A stretch of 64,000 bases of DNA from Limobrevibacterium gyesilva (GTDB taxonomy: Bacteria > Pseudomonadota > Alphaproteobacteria > Acetobacterales > Acetobacteraceae): NCBI RefSeq assembly GCF_025989185.1, contig NZ_JAPDNT010000001.1, positions 434,001 to 498,000 on the forward strand, read 5' to 3'. The notes under the pieces were generated by a model that was given only the letters and a program-made list of their open reading frames with translations, was not told the origin of the DNA and searched no databases. Position 1 is the stretch's first letter; every line of letters starts with the position of its first letter. A program made the position numbers and the translations under genes. This document shows, one piece after another, positions 1 to 8,397 of this stretch.

Positions 1-703
1 GGTCGGTGATCAACATGGTGATCGCGCCGGCCAGCACGGGGATCGCGAGCAGCAGCAGGAACGCCGTCACCAGCATGCCCCACACGAACAGCGGCATCTT
101 GTGCAGCGTCATGCCGGGGGCGCGCATGTTGAAGATGGTGGTGATGAAGTTGATGGCGCCCAGCAGCGACGAAATGCCGGCCAGATGCAGCGCGAACAGC
201 GTGAAGTCCAGCGCCGGGCCGCTCTGGTAGGTCGCATTTGACAGCGGCGGGTACAGCGTCCAGCCCGAGCCCGCGCCATCGCCGCTCAGCAGACCAGCCA
301 TGATCAGGCAGAATGCCGGCACGAGCAGCCAGAAACTGATGTTGTTCAGCCGCGGGAACGCCATATCCGGCGCGCCGATCATCAGCGGCACGAACCAGTT
401 GCCGAAGCCGCCGATCAGGGCCGGCATGACCACGAAGAAGATCATGATCAGCCCGTGCGCGGTGACCACCGCGTTCCATTGCTGGCCCGACGTGAAGTGG
501 TGCATGCCCGGCGACGCCAGTTCGATGCGCATCCAGATCGACAACGCGCCGCCGACCAGCCCCGCGAGAACCGCGAAGATCAGATAGAGCGTGCCGATGT
601 CCTTGTGGTTGGTGCTGCCGAGCCAGCGGGCTGCAAACCCAGGATAATGGCCATGACGGTCGTCATGGCCGTGATGCGCGTGGTCGTGGGCGGTAGCACT
701 CAT
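1..703 (-). CDS. ctaD: Cytochrome c oxidase subunit I, N-terminal part (truncated by window edge)
   Basis: Catalytic core subunit of an aa3-type terminal oxidase in the inner membrane. Only the first 234 residues are in the window; the gene runs off the left edge. The reading frame starts at an ATG at 703 preceded by GGAGA. Visible family marks are the NHKDIGTLY segment (residues 32-40) and [10 protein letters not shown] with H83, the expected low-spin heme ligand, followed by further hydrophobic helices. An unusual His/Asp-rich stretch lies at residues 6-19 before the first helix. The subunit II gene lies 32 bp upstream on the same strand, as in ctaC-ctaD operons. The identification is firm; the C-terminal heme-copper centre cannot be checked here. 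Confidence 0.95.
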   Translation of the reverse strand, partial: MSATAHDHAHHGHDDRHGHYPGFAARWLGSTNHKDIGTLYLIFAVLAGLVGGALSIWMRIELASPGMHHFTSGQQWNAVVTAHGLIMIFFVVMPALIGGFGNWFVPLMIGAPDMAFPRLNNISFWLLVPAFCLIMAGLLSGDGAGSGWTLYPPLSNATYQSGPALDFTLFALHLAGISSLLGAINFITTIFNMRAPGMTLHKMPLFVWGMLVTAFLLLLAIPVLAGAITMLITD

Positions 704-735
704 CTTAGGTCTCCTTCATGCACCGACATGCGGGG

Positions 736-1617
736 TCAGTGCTGAATCTGCGCAACCGCCAGCCGCTCAGGCGCGACGGGGGTCGTGGATGCGGCGGGAA
801 CGGCGCCCTGCTCGGCGAACTTGGTCTTGGCCTGCTTCACCCAGGCCTCGAACTCGGCCGGCGGCACGGCATGGACCGAGATCGGCATGAAGCTGTGGTT
901 GTTGCCGCAGACCTGGTTGCACTCGCCGTAATAGTCACCGGGCTGGTCGACCCGCACCCAGGTCTCGATCGTGCGGCCCGGGATCGCGTAGCGCTGAACG
1001 CCGAGGCTCGGAATGTAGAAGCTGTGGATCACGTCGGCACTGGTGGCGAGGATCCGGATATTCTTCCCGGCCGGCAGCACCAGCGGATTGTCGACATCGA
1101 GGAGACGCAGCTGTCCCGGCTTCAGCTGGTCGGTCGGGACCATGTAGCTGCTGAAATTGACGTTGTCATGATCCGGGTATGCGTATTCCCAGTACCACTG
1201 ATGCGCCGTCACCTTGATGGTCATGTCGGCATCATGAGTGCGGTCCTGGTAGTAGACGAGGCGGAAGCTCGGGATGGCGATCACCACCAGGATCAGCACC
1301 GGCACGACGGTCCAGGCCACTTCCAGCACCGTGTTGTGGCTGGTGCGGCTGGGGTTCGGATTGCGGCTGGCATTGTAGCGATACATCACCCAGCCAAGCA
1401 GGCCGGCGACGAAGACGGTGATCGCCGTGATGATCACCAGCACGATGTCGTGCAGGCTCGTCACAGCATGCGCGACCGGGCTGCCTGGCGCCTGCATCCC
1501 GATGTTCCAGTTCGTCGGAGTCTGCGCCATGACGCTCCCGGCACAGCCCAGGGCGCCGGTGGCAATGAGAGCAAATGCGGCACTAAGCCGCCGGAGAACG
1601 TGCATCGGCCGATCCAT
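736..1617 (-). CDS. ctaC: Cytochrome c oxidase subunit II (CuA subunit)
   Basis: Periplasmic electron-entry subunit of the aa3 oxidase; it takes electrons from cytochrome c. The 293-residue protein has an N-terminal signal sequence ending near AQ at 31-32, two membrane helices at about 55-80 and 96-120, and a C-terminal cupredoxin domain. CuA ligands are visible: H198, then C233, C237, H241 and M244 in GECNQVCGNNHSFM. The aromatic stretch HQWYWEY (139-145) is the usual electron-entry patch. The next gene in the operon is ctaD, 32 bp downstream. A second ATG four codons in (1605) is possible, but the longer form was kept because neither start has a strong ribosome binding site. Confidence 0.95.
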   Translation of the reverse strand: MDRPMHVLRRLSAAFALIATGALGCAGSVMAQTPTNWNIGMQAPGSPVAHAVTSLHDIVLVIITAITVFVAGLLGWVMYRYNASRNPNPSRTSHNTVLEVAWTVVPVLILVVIAIPSFRLVYYQDRTHDADMTIKVTAHQWYWEYAYPDHDNVNFSSYMVPTDQLKPGQLRLLDVDNPLVLPAGKNIRILATSADVIHSFYIPSLGVQRYAIPGRTIETWVRVDQPGDYYGECNQVCGNNHSFMPISVHAVPPAEFEAWVKQAKTKFAEQGAVPAASTTPVAPERLAVAQIQH

Positions 1618-1726
1618 CCCGCTGAGAAATCGCGAGGTGAGCGACCACCCCGCGCTGCAAGATGTGGGCTACAAGACCCTTACGTCCAGATCAAGGCCCG
1701 TTCATCCGCGGCCCCCCGCCGCGACG

Positions 1727-2389
1727 TCAGTTTGGCAGGCGCGCCAGGGTGAAGAGACCGAGCGGCGGCACCGGCGTAAGGGTGCATTGCGCCCGGTCCT
1801 CGGGGCTGAACAGGGCGTCAACCGAGAAATCCGGATGCCAGCCCAGCGCGCGAGAGGCCGGCGCCAATGTCCGCTCCGCCCACCAGCGCGGGCCGCGCTC
1901 GGCGGCGAAGTGGTTCACGAACAGGATGTGGCCACCCGGCCGCACGACGCGACGCATCTCCGCCAGCAGCCGCCGCGGATGCGGCACGACCGAGGCGACG
2001 AACATCGCCACCGCCGTGTCGAAGCAGGCGTCGGGGAAGCCGGTTTGCTCGGCGTCCATCTCCAGCAGCGCGTCCACGTTGCCGAGGCGCTGGTCCTGGA
2101 CCCGGGTGCGGGCGCGGTCGAGCATCTCTGCCGACAAATCGATGCCGGTGATCCGCTTGGCCGGGGCGTAACGCGGCAACGCCAGCCCGGTGCCGACACC
2201 GACCTCGAGCACCTTGGTGCCCGGCAGCCGGTTCACCTCCATGACCGCCCGGCGCCGCCCCCAGGCGGAGATGCCACCGAAGACGGCATCATAGACGCCC
2301 GCCCAGCGCCGATAGGCGGCTCGAACAGCATCGGCATCGAGGGCCGAGTGCGGCGCAGGCGATCGGTGGGTTTCGGTGGCATGGCTCAT
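1727..2389 (-). CDS. pmtA: Phosphatidylethanolamine N-methyltransferase (SAM-dependent, PmtA type)
   Basis: Converts phosphatidylethanolamine to phosphatidylcholine with SAM at the inner face of the membrane. The 220-residue protein is a class I methyltransferase: motif I VLEVGVGTGLALPRY is at 60-74, GIDLSAEML at 82-90, and VRPGGHILFVNHF is the conserved strand near 140-150. The YDAVFGG segment at 33-39 and the VNHFAAERG stretch resemble Rhodobacter-type PmtA rather than Ubi/Men methyltransferases. The reading frame is open for 63 more codons upstream, but that extension has no family character, so the ATG at 2389 was chosen. It is transcribed away from ctaC's end with 109 bp between them. 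The substrate is inferred from family resemblance. Confidence 0.82.
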   Translation of the reverse strand: MSHATETHRSPAPHSALDADAVRAAYRRWAGVYDAVFGGISAWGRRRAVMEVNRLPGTKVLEVGVGTGLALPRYAPAKRITGIDLSAEMLDRARTRVQDQRLGNVDALLEMDAEQTGFPDACFDTAVAMFVASVVPHPRRLLAEMRRVVRPGGHILFVNHFAAERGPRWWAERTLAPASRALGWHPDFSVDALFSPEDRAQCTLTPVPPLGLFTLARLPN

Positions 2390-2620
2390 GAGAGACGGGT
2401 CCTGGTGCCCACCGCGCGGCACGGCTGGGCCCGACAGCAAATACTTGTCAGGTGTCTCTAACACGTCCACTCCGCAGTGGGGAGAGGGCGCACGCAGCAC
2501 GATTGAGGCATCGCGGGTCAGCCGCCTCCCACGGCCGCGGGGCACCGGCGCACATCGCCAGCCCGGCGGCCTCGCCACCAGGGCGGCGCCGAGCCGTTTA
2601 CACGTTCCGGACGAACAAGA

Positions 2621-2830
2621 TCAGTCGGCGGCGGCGAGGTTCACGGCTGCAGCCCGGCCATTCTGCTGCTGTTCGATATCGAACCCGACCTTCTGGCCTT
2701 CGTTCAAGGTCCGCATCCCGGCTTTCTGTACGGCGCTGATATGGACGAAAACGTCCTTGCCCCCGGTATCAGGGGCGATGAAGCCGTAACCCTTGGTCGG
2801 GTTGAACCATTTGACTGTACCCTTGGGCAT
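2621..2830 (-). CDS. cspA: Cold-shock domain protein
   Basis: Small single-stranded nucleic acid binding protein of 69 residues, one cold-shock domain. RNP1 is KGYGFI (13-18) and RNP2 is VFVHI (27-31). The KWFN start (7-10) is typical of bacterial Csp proteins. An AAGGAGAG Shine-Dalgarno lies just upstream of the ATG at 2830. About 270 bp of non-coding DNA separates it from gcrA, room for the long 5' leader usual in cspA mRNAs, although no leader structure was verified. The open frame extends upstream without domain support. Whether it is cold-inducible cannot be told from sequence. Confidence 0.95.
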   Translation of the reverse strand: MPKGTVKWFNPTKGYGFIAPDTGGKDVFVHISAVQKAGMRTLNEGQKVGFDIEQQQNGRAAAVNLAAAD

Positions 2831-3098
2831 CGACGCACCGCCTCTCCTTGCTGCGGACGCCCGGTTCGGGACAATGGCTCGATGCGCCGATAAAAGACTA
2901 TCCCGATCGACACGACCCGTCCGAACGTCCTCGTGAATCCGGACGCGTGCCCCGCACTTGCGACAGCCGGACGCGCATCCCACCCGGCGGCGAGCCGTCC
3001 GTGTTCTGCTGCGGGATCTGTGCTCGCCGGCGTCTGAAACGATACCCGCGCTGGCAGCCCCCACGCAACGGATGCGCGGCCCATGTAAGAGAAGGTTA

Positions 3099-3614
3099 TC
3101 AGGCGGCCTCTTCGCGCCGGTCCCGGACTTTCACGTAAGCGACCTGGGCATGCTCGGCGCAGTAGGGCTTCCCGGCCGCCGCCTCGGCGTCGCAGAACCG
3201 GAAGCTCTTGGTTCCGGGCTCACCGATCGGCCAGCAACAGGCGGCCGCGCGTCCAAAACGCGGCTGTACCGGGCGAACCGGCGCCGATCGCGCCGCGGCG
3301 GCAGGCGCCGCCGGCGCGCCCGCCGCAACCTTCGGCGGCGCCACGGCTCGCTGGGCCTCGACAATCACGGGGGCGTCGGCGGAGAGCGGGGGCAAGGTCG
3401 GGCCGGTCACGCGGCGCGGCACCGGCGGGCGCGGCATGCCGCCCGCTGCACCGTCGCGCCGGATCGGCGACGGCCGCGCCGGCAGATTCAGCCGATGCGC
3501 CTTCCCCACCACGGCGTTCTTCGAGACATTCATCCGCCGGCCGATCTCGGCAGTGGAGAGTCCCTCCGCCCAGAGCGCGCGCAAGCGCGCGATCGTCTCG
3601 TCGTTCCACTCCAT
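3099..3614 (-). CDS. gcrA: GcrA cell-cycle regulator
   Basis: Alphaproteobacterial regulator that in Caulobacter works with sigma-70 RNA polymerase at promoters carrying GANTC methylation sites. The 171-residue protein starts [18 protein letters not shown], the GcrA DNA-binding helix-turn-helix (about 1-45, including [20 protein letters not shown]). A long Ala/Pro/Arg linker follows, then the C-terminal polymerase-binding domain with [13 protein letters not shown] and YCAEH. The frame is open ten codons further upstream, but the family start is the ATG at 3614. The upstream segment carries a GACTC site and a DnaA-box-like 9-mer, described separately. The C-terminal [11 protein letters not shown] end is intact. 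Confidence 0.95.
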   Translation of the reverse strand: MEWNDETIARLRALWAEGLSTAEIGRRMNVSKNAVVGKAHRLNLPARPSPIRRDGAAGGMPRPPVPRRVTGPTLPPLSADAPVIVEAQRAVAPPKVAAGAPAAPAAAARSAPVRPVQPRFGRAAACCWPIGEPGTKSFRFCDAEAAAGKPYCAEHAQVAYVKVRDRREEAA

Positions 3615-3686
3615 CTCGTGGTCCTCCTGCCGTCCTGGCCACAAGATATGGTAGACGGACCGCAGGGCGGGTCAACGACAGATGGC

Positions 3687-3713
3687 GACTCGGGCGCAAA
3701 AAGTTGTGGAAAA
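3687..3713 (-). promoter_or_regulatory. gcrA upstream segment with GANTC site and DnaA-box-like sequence
   Basis: The gap between gcrA and the amidase gene holds GACTC at 3687-3691 (a GANTC methylation site for CcrM) and TGTGGAAAA at 3705-3713. The latter differs at one position from the complement of the DnaA box TTATCCACA. They lie about 73 and 91 bp upstream of the gcrA start codon. In Caulobacter, DnaA activates gcrA transcription, so this arrangement is plausible. Both motifs are short and could occur by chance. Confidence 0.3.
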
Positions 3714-3741
3714 GTCCGTTATGAACCCTAAATGTTGTGGT

Positions 3742-4692
3742 TCAGAACAGCAAGCCCCGCTTCAGCAGCCCGTGGATGCCCTTCTCGCCGTTCACGGTCT
3801 GTGTCACCCGGAAGTCGACGGCCAGTGAACAGAACTGGTACGCCTCCTGCCGCGACAGGTTGCTGCGGCTGCAGATGAAGGCGATCATCTCGCGCAGCGC
3901 CTGCTTCATCGCCAGGTCCAGGTCCTCGTTCATCCCCATGGTGATGTAATGGGTCGCCGTCTCGGCCCGCGGATAGGCCAGCAACGGGCCCGGCCCGGCC
4001 TTCTTGTGCAGCGTCAGCGTGAATGTGCCGGTCAGGCACATCTCCAGCGCGTTGATGCAGACCTCGCCGTCGCCCTGCACGCCATGCCCGTCGCCGGCCG
4101 AGAACAGCGCGCCCGGCGCCCAGACCGGCAGAAACAGGGTGGTACCCGCGCCCAGTTCCTTGTTGTCGAGATTGCCGCCATGCTCGCGCGGCTGGATCGT
4201 CGAAATCGTGCCGTAGGCCGGCCGCGGGGCCACGCCCATCACACCGAAGAACGGTGCCAGATCGAGTTCTGCGCCATAAGGCAGCTTGCAGGTCCCCCGT
4301 GCCCGGTCCACGGGGATATGGGTCAGGAATCGCTCGGGGAAATCCTCCGGCAACGTGCCCGCCAGCGGGCGGAAGCCGCAGAACCCCCAATCGGCGCCGA
4401 ACGCGATCTTCTCGATCTTCACTTCCAGCATGTCGCCCGGTTCGGCGCCAGCCACCGCCACCGGGCCGGTGATGATATGGCCGGCCCCACGGGGCACGGC
4501 GGCATGGATCGCCGCCAACGCCGGCGGAACCTGGAAGCCGGAGCCGGGCGGCGGCAGCGTCTCCGGTGCGCCCGACACGCATTCCAGCACGACCGTCTCA
4601 CCCGAGTTGATCGTCAGGACCGGCGGGAAGGCCGCGTCGAACTGGCCCCAGCGGACGGTCGCGGGCGTTGCAGCGATGTGGTGCGTGGCCAT
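3742..4692 (-). CDS. Acetamidase/formamidase family protein
   Basis: Predicted amide hydrolase of the FmdA/AmdA family, releasing ammonia from short-chain amides; cytoplasmic, no signal peptide. The 316-residue protein shows family segments throughout: the all-beta N-terminus with VVLECVSGA, VAGAEPGDMLEVKI, the GGNLDNKELGAGTTLFLPV metal/active-site region and GDGHGVQGDGEVCINALE. Start choice: a GTG at 4719 is possible, but the ATG at 4692 has GGAG at the right distance. It is separated by 57 bp from mtnC, transcribed the same way, so it could be read with the methionine-salvage run, but no overlap enforces this. The exact substrate (formamide, acetamide or other) is not determinable. Confidence 0.88.
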   Translation of the reverse strand: MATHHIAATPATVRWGQFDAAFPPVLTINSGETVVLECVSGAPETLPPPGSGFQVPPALAAIHAAVPRGAGHIITGPVAVAGAEPGDMLEVKIEKIAFGADWGFCGFRPLAGTLPEDFPERFLTHIPVDRARGTCKLPYGAELDLAPFFGVMGVAPRPAYGTISTIQPREHGGNLDNKELGAGTTLFLPVWAPGALFSAGDGHGVQGDGEVCINALEMCLTGTFTLTLHKKAGPGPLLAYPRAETATHYITMGMNEDLDLAMKQALREMIAFICSRSNLSRQEAYQFCSLAVDFRVTQTVNGEKGIHGLLKRGLLF

Positions 4693-4749
4693 GGCAGGCT
4701 CCGGTCGGTCGAGTTTCACAATATGAAGAGGGATAAGGAACGCCGCGTG

Positions 4750-5457
4750 CTATGCCCGGGCGGCTCCCGGCAGCCCCATTCTTGCGGCCACGCCGGGGAA
4801 ATCGGCCGCAGTCGGGTGGCGGTCGGAGGGTTCGGTGCCGTCCTCGGCGCGGACCAGCTGACAGGTGCGCATGCCCGCCGCCGCTGCCGCGTCCAGCTCG
4901 GCCTCGACATCGGACAGGAACAGGATCTCGACCGGCGGCACATGCATGGCGATCGCCAGTCGCGCATAGCTGTCAGGCTCACGCTTGCCGCCGACCCTGG
5001 TATCGAAGAAGCCGGAAAACAGGCGGGCCAGGTCGCCCGCCGTGGAATGCCCGAAAATGAGCTTCTGCGCCTCGACCGAGCCGGATGAATACACGTACAG
5101 ACCCAGACCGGCCCCCGCCCAGCGCCGCAGGGCCGGCGGCACATCCGGGTAGATCGCCCCCTTCAGCGCACCGTTCAGATAGCCCTCGCGCCAGATCATG
5201 CCTTGCAGCGCCTTCAGCGGCGTGACCTTGGCATCCTGGTCCATCCATTGCAGCAGCGCCTGCAGCTCCGGCTTGCCCGGCGTCATGCGGCGGATCTCGG
5301 CGAGCTCGGCCGCCACGTCCGGCCGCTGGGCATGGGTTTCCACCCATTCCGGCAGCCGGGCCCGGGCGAACGGGAACAGCACGTCGCGGACGAAGGCGAT
5401 CGGGGTGGTGGTCCCTTCGATATCCGTCAGGATCGCCGCAGGCGGCAGCACCGTCAC
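4750..5457 (-). CDS. mtnC: Enolase-phosphatase E1 (methionine salvage)
   Basis: Bifunctional HAD-superfamily enzyme that enolises and dephosphorylates 2,3-diketo-5-methylthiopentyl-1-phosphate to the acireductone. The 235-residue protein has the HAD nucleophile motif at D12 in TDIEGTTTP, the SSGS motif II, and the lysine in GGKREPDSY followed by FLSDVEAELDAA. The start is a GTG at 5457, whose last two bases overlap the mtnD stop as GTGA; upstream in-frame ATG or GTG codons lie inside mtnD and give no family match. Its substrate comes from MtnB and its product feeds MtnD, both encoded immediately upstream. Confidence 0.95.
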   Translation of the reverse strand: MTVLPPAAILTDIEGTTTPIAFVRDVLFPFARARLPEWVETHAQRPDVAAELAEIRRMTPGKPELQALLQWMDQDAKVTPLKALQGMIWREGYLNGALKGAIYPDVPPALRRWAGAGLGLYVYSSGSVEAQKLIFGHSTAGDLARLFSGFFDTRVGGKREPDSYARLAIAMHVPPVEILFLSDVEAELDAAAAAGMRTCQLVRAEDGTEPSDRHPTAADFPGVAARMGLPGAARA

Positions 5458-6017
5458 GTCGCGGCGGAGGGCGTGGCGACCGAGGCCGGGAAGCGTTCGC
5501 TGATCGCATCGCCGGTATACTGCGCCACCCAGCCGGACGCGTCCGTGAACACGCGCAGCGCCGTGAAGAACGGCGCCGCGCCGGCATCGAACCAGTGCCT
5601 GGTGCCGGCAGGCACGCTGATCAGGTCGCCCTGCACGCAATGCGCGTCATAGATCCTGCCGCCCACGTGCATGATGAAGTTGCCGCTGCCATGCACGAAG
5701 AAGCGCACCTCGTCCTCGGTGTGCGTGTGCTCCGACAGGAACTTCTGGCGCAAGGCGGCCGCGTTCGGATTGTCCGGCGTCAGCTTGATGACGTCGGCCG
5801 AGCCGGCGCCGGTCTCGCCCATCAGCCCGTTCAGGTAGGGACGATAGGCCTCAAGGATCTTCTCGGCGGAATCCTCGGGCGACAGGGTCACCGGGCTGTC
5901 CCATCGCTCGAACCGCACGCCGACGCCGCGCAGTTCCCGCGCGATCGCTCCGGCATCCTCGGTCGCCAGGATGGGCGTGCCAGGGGCATCGTCCTGGTAG
6001 ACGGTCAGGCGGCTCAT
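5454..6017 (-). CDS. mtnD: Acireductone dioxygenase
   Basis: Metal-dependent cupin that oxidises the acireductone to the keto-acid of methionine plus formate (Fe form). The 187-residue protein carries the ligands H97, H99 and E103 in EHTHTEDEVRFF and H141 in GTRHWFD. It starts at an ATG at 6017 that overlaps the mtnB stop as ATGA, and its own stop overlaps the mtnC start. This tight coupling gives the order mtnB-mtnD-mtnC. Which metal is bound in vivo, and so whether the on-path or CO-forming reaction dominates, cannot be read from sequence. Confidence 0.96.
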   Translation of the reverse strand: MSRLTVYQDDAPGTPILATEDAGAIARELRGVGVRFERWDSPVTLSPEDSAEKILEAYRPYLNGLMGETGAGSADVIKLTPDNPNAAALRQKFLSEHTHTEDEVRFFVHGSGNFIMHVGGRIYDAHCVQGDLISVPAGTRHWFDAGAAPFFTALRVFTDASGWVAQYTGDAISERFPASVATPSAAT

Positions 6018-6622
6018 CGTTCCAGCCTCCTTCTTTCGAGCTCGCAGGCCAGCAGGAATTCCAGCCCCTCCAGCCGGGCCAGCGCCGCCGGCATGTCGGG
6101 ACCCCAAACATAAACGCCATGGCCACGAATCAAATAGCCCAGTGGGCTGCCCGCGGCGACCACCGGCTCCACCGCTGCGGCCAGCCGGGCGATGTCCTGA
6201 TCGTTGGCGAAGACCGGCAGCTCCAGCGCCACATCATGCGTCGCCTGTCCCTCGAACGCCTTCAGGACCTCGTAGCCGGCCAACCGGATCGGCCGGTCGC
6301 CGGCCATCGACAGCACCGTGGCCGCCACCGAATGGCCGTGAAGCGCCGCGCCGACACCGGGGAACAGGCGGTACAGCTGGCAATGCAGCAGCGTCTCCGC
6401 GCTGGGTTTGCCAGCCGTCAGCGGGCGCCCCTGCAGGTCCACCTGCATCACCCCGTCGGCATCGAGGAAGCCCTTGTGTCCGCCGCTGCGGGTAATGGCG
6501 ATGCGGCGCTCATCCAGCCTGACGCTGATATTGCCGGCGGTCGCAGGCACCCATCCACGGGCATCCATCCGACGCCCCGCCTGAACGATCGCCTCGATCG
6601 CCCAGGCGGGCGTCGGCTGCAT
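6014..6622 (-). CDS. mtnB: Methylthioribulose-1-phosphate dehydratase
   Basis: Class II aldolase-like zinc enzyme that dehydrates methylthioribulose 1-phosphate in methionine salvage. The 202-residue protein shows TAGNISVRL (29-37), E76 in KPSAETLLH, the zinc ligands H95 and H97 in LHGHS, and a third histidine in RGHGVYVWG. Only six bases separate it from the tatA stop upstream, so it is probably co-transcribed with tatA. The pathway also needs MtnA or an equivalent isomerase and an MTA nucleosidase or phosphorylase; neither is in the window. Confidence 0.95.
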   Translation of the reverse strand: MQPTPAWAIEAIVQAGRRMDARGWVPATAGNISVRLDERRIAITRSGGHKGFLDADGVMQVDLQGRPLTAGKPSAETLLHCQLYRLFPGVGAALHGHSVAATVLSMAGDRPIRLAGYEVLKAFEGQATHDVALELPVFANDQDIARLAAAVEPVVAAGSPLGYLIRGHGVYVWGPDMPAALARLEGLEFLLACELERRRLER

Positions 6623-6628
6623 CGAGCG

Positions 6629-6892
6629 TCAGCCGCGATTGGCGGCCGTCGACTGCGTGCTGCCAGTCGACGTACCGGCGGTCGACGTGCCGGCGCCGGG
6701 GCCGGAAATCGAGCCGGACGGCTTCTCCGCGCTCGCCTCCATGGAATCGTCGCTGTCATCAGCCATGTTCTTCTTGAACGACTTGATGCCCTTGGCAAAG
6801 TCGCCCATCAGGTTGCTGACCTTGCCGCTGCCGAACAGCAGAAGCACGACCAGAAGCACGACCAGCCAATGCCAAATGCTGAAACTACCCAT
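6629..6892 (-). CDS. tatA: Sec-independent protein translocase subunit TatA
   Basis: Pore-forming subunit of the twin-arginine translocase, inner membrane. The 87-residue protein has [20 protein letters not shown] as the membrane segment, then the hinge [21 protein letters not shown] typical of TatA and a low-complexity tail rich in Ser, Gly and Thr. The FGSGKV hinge and the length favour TatA over TatB. The ATG at 6892 was chosen because upstream in-frame sequence has no hydrophobic or family character. No tatB or tatC is adjacent. It sits six bases upstream of mtnB, an association with no obvious functional logic. Confidence 0.93.
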   Translation of the reverse strand: MGSFSIWHWLVVLLVVLLLFGSGKVSNLMGDFAKGIKSFKKNMADDSDDSMEASAEKPSGSISGPGAGTSTAGTSTGSTQSTAANRG

Positions 6893-7097
6893 AGTTCCCT
6901 CCAACCGGGTGGACCGCCGTGTTCGACGACATGGCCCGCCCGAGTGTCCGGTGCAAGCGATGTTTCGCAGGGTGCGTAGCCTGGATCGTGCAGGAAGGCC
7001 AGCACCCACGCGCTCGGCCAGGGATTCGGCATAGTGTCCTGCCCCCGAAGTTCGCCACCTATGCGGACTTCAGATTCAAGAGAGTAGCGCCTGCCCG

Positions 7098-7691
7098 CTA
7101 GCCGCCGACATAGCGCGCCCGCGGGAGCGGTCGGCCCCGATTGTCAATGGCATAGACCGCCGCCGGCCGGGTCGCGCGCACCAGTTCTTCATGCGTCGCC
7201 GGGCGTGGCGGCAGCACGAAACCATAGGTCGAATACGTGAATATGCCGAGCTGATTGGACGGCGGGTACCAGACCCGCACCTGGGTCCAGTCGTTCCGCT
7301 CGGAGACGTCAACGACCAGCTGATCTTCGTCGAGTTCGTCCCTCACCCAGTTGGCCGAAATGACCGTGATCTGCCGCGGTGTCAGGATACGCGACACCAC
7401 GGACACATGACCCGACGACAACCGCGAGGAGCGGCGGAACACCAGCACGCCGCCCACCATCGGGCTGCTGGCGCGGCCGTAACGGCCGGCCGCCCCGTCC
7501 CACCACGTGGCGGCGTCGCCATAAAGCGCGATGCCCGACAGTTCCCGCGCAAACGGTGCGCAGGTCAGGCCCGGATGGCGGCTGGTCGCCGCCAGGTTCG
7601 GGCCGGTGCGCGGCGACGAAGCGCAGGCGGACAGCGCCCCCGCAACGACGAGGAGAGCAAGCCTGAGCGATATGCGGATGATGCGGTGCAT
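7098..7691 (-). CDS. CHAP-domain lipoprotein (putative cell-wall amidase/peptidase)
   Basis: Predicted outer- or inner-membrane lipoprotein of 197 residues with a lipobox LSAC (lipidated Cys23). The mature part resembles a CHAP (NlpC/P60-like) domain: candidate nucleophile C44 in TCAPFARE and candidate H95 in SSGHVSVVSR about 50 residues later, with WWDGAAGRYGR and GGVLVFRR between them as in bacterial CHAP hydrolases. The C-terminus (RPAAVYAID) is uncharacterised. It would cleave peptidoglycan peptide or amide bonds if active. It stands alone, with about 205 bp before tatA and about 400 bp on the other side. Confidence 0.78.
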   Translation of the reverse strand: MHRIIRISLRLALLVVAGALSACASSPRTGPNLAATSRHPGLTCAPFARELSGIALYGDAATWWDGAAGRYGRASSPMVGGVLVFRRSSRLSSGHVSVVSRILTPRQITVISANWVRDELDEDQLVVDVSERNDWTQVRVWYPPSNQLGIFTYSTYGFVLPPRPATHEELVRATRPAAVYAIDNRGRPLPRARYVGG

Positions 7692-8094
7692 GCCAGTCCG
7701 AACATATCAACATCACCCCACAAGTACTGCAACGGATTGTGATTCAGACTTCCAGGAGCGTGTTCAGGACATCGATGCCCGGCACCGGCCTGAAAACCGC
7801 TCGGCCGATCCTCGCCCTGCCGCACCGACACGCGGACACGGACAGGCGGATCGGCAGCCGTGGTCGTGCAAAGCTCCTCACATATTCGTGGGCGTGAACA
7901 TTGTTGCGTTGCATACCGCCGGTTCGTCCCAATTTAACCGTCCGTTGATACCGGGCGATTACGATTGTGCCCTGAGGCCGTTTGGCTGGCTTCGAGCTCC
8001 CTCCTTGACCGCGCCACGTGAACCGAACGCTGGCGCGGCTCCTTCGGGCGGTGCGGCGTGTTCGCACCGCCCGCTTTTATTACGCGGCCGCGTG
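7692..8094. other. Intergenic region between CHAP lipoprotein and azlD
   Basis: About 400 bp without a credible protein gene. It lies upstream of the CHAP gene, whose promoter it presumably contains, and downstream of azlD. Towards 8046-8079 it contains a strong hairpin with a T-rich tail oriented for plus-strand transcripts, although no plus-strand gene precedes it. The frames open here are high-GC shadows with no family character. Confidence 0.6.
8046..8079 (+). terminator. Intrinsic terminator-like hairpin, plus-strand orientation
   Basis: GGGCGGTGCG (8046-8055) pairs perfectly with CGCACCGCCC (8063-8072) around a 7-base loop, followed by GCTTTTATT. The T-rich tail is on the plus strand only; read on the minus strand (as azlD would be) the stem is followed by GAAGGAG, not by U's. 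No plus-strand protein gene lies upstream, which suggests a short non-coding transcript ending here. Confidence 0.6.
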
Positions 8095-8397
8095 TCACCC
8101 CAGGCCCCAGACGCCCCAGGCCGCGGCCGTGCCGGCAAGAATGGCGAGCGACAGGCTGCGGGTGGCCACCATGGTCACCAGCGTGGCGGCGGCGCCGACC
8201 ACCGGCTGCGTGCCGCCCGCCACCAGCGCGGGCACCACGAAGCTCACAAACAGCGTGCCGGGAATATGCGCCATGACCGCGCGCAGCAGCGGCGTCGGCT
8301 TGATCTGGCGGAACAGCCAGTAGCCGCCGCCGCGGCAGGCATAGGTCGCCAGCGCCATGCCGATAATGGCCGCGAGTGTCCAGGGATCGAGCCTCAT
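8095..8397 (-). CDS. azlD: AzlD-family branched-chain amino acid export subunit
   Basis: Small membrane partner of the AzlC exporter, 100 residues with about three to four hydrophobic segments. The TYACRGGGYWLF segment (19-30) and the VMAHIPGTLFVSFVVPALVAGG stretch match AzlD proteins. It starts at ATG 8397, overlapping the azlC stop as ATGA. The pair exports branched-chain amino acids or analogues in characterised homologues; the substrate here is inferred. It is last in the recX-azlC-azlD run. Confidence 0.88.
   Translation of the reverse strand: MRLDPWTLAAIIGMALATYACRGGGYWLFRQIKPTPLLRAVMAHIPGTLFVSFVVPALVAGGTQPVVGAAATLVTMVATRSLSLAILAGTAAAWGVWGLG

Noticed and set aside
7744-8067. 107-codon minus-strand frame between CHAP and azlD genes
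   Set aside because: No ribosome binding site, Arg-rich composition typical of noise and no motif; it also spans the terminator-like hairpin.
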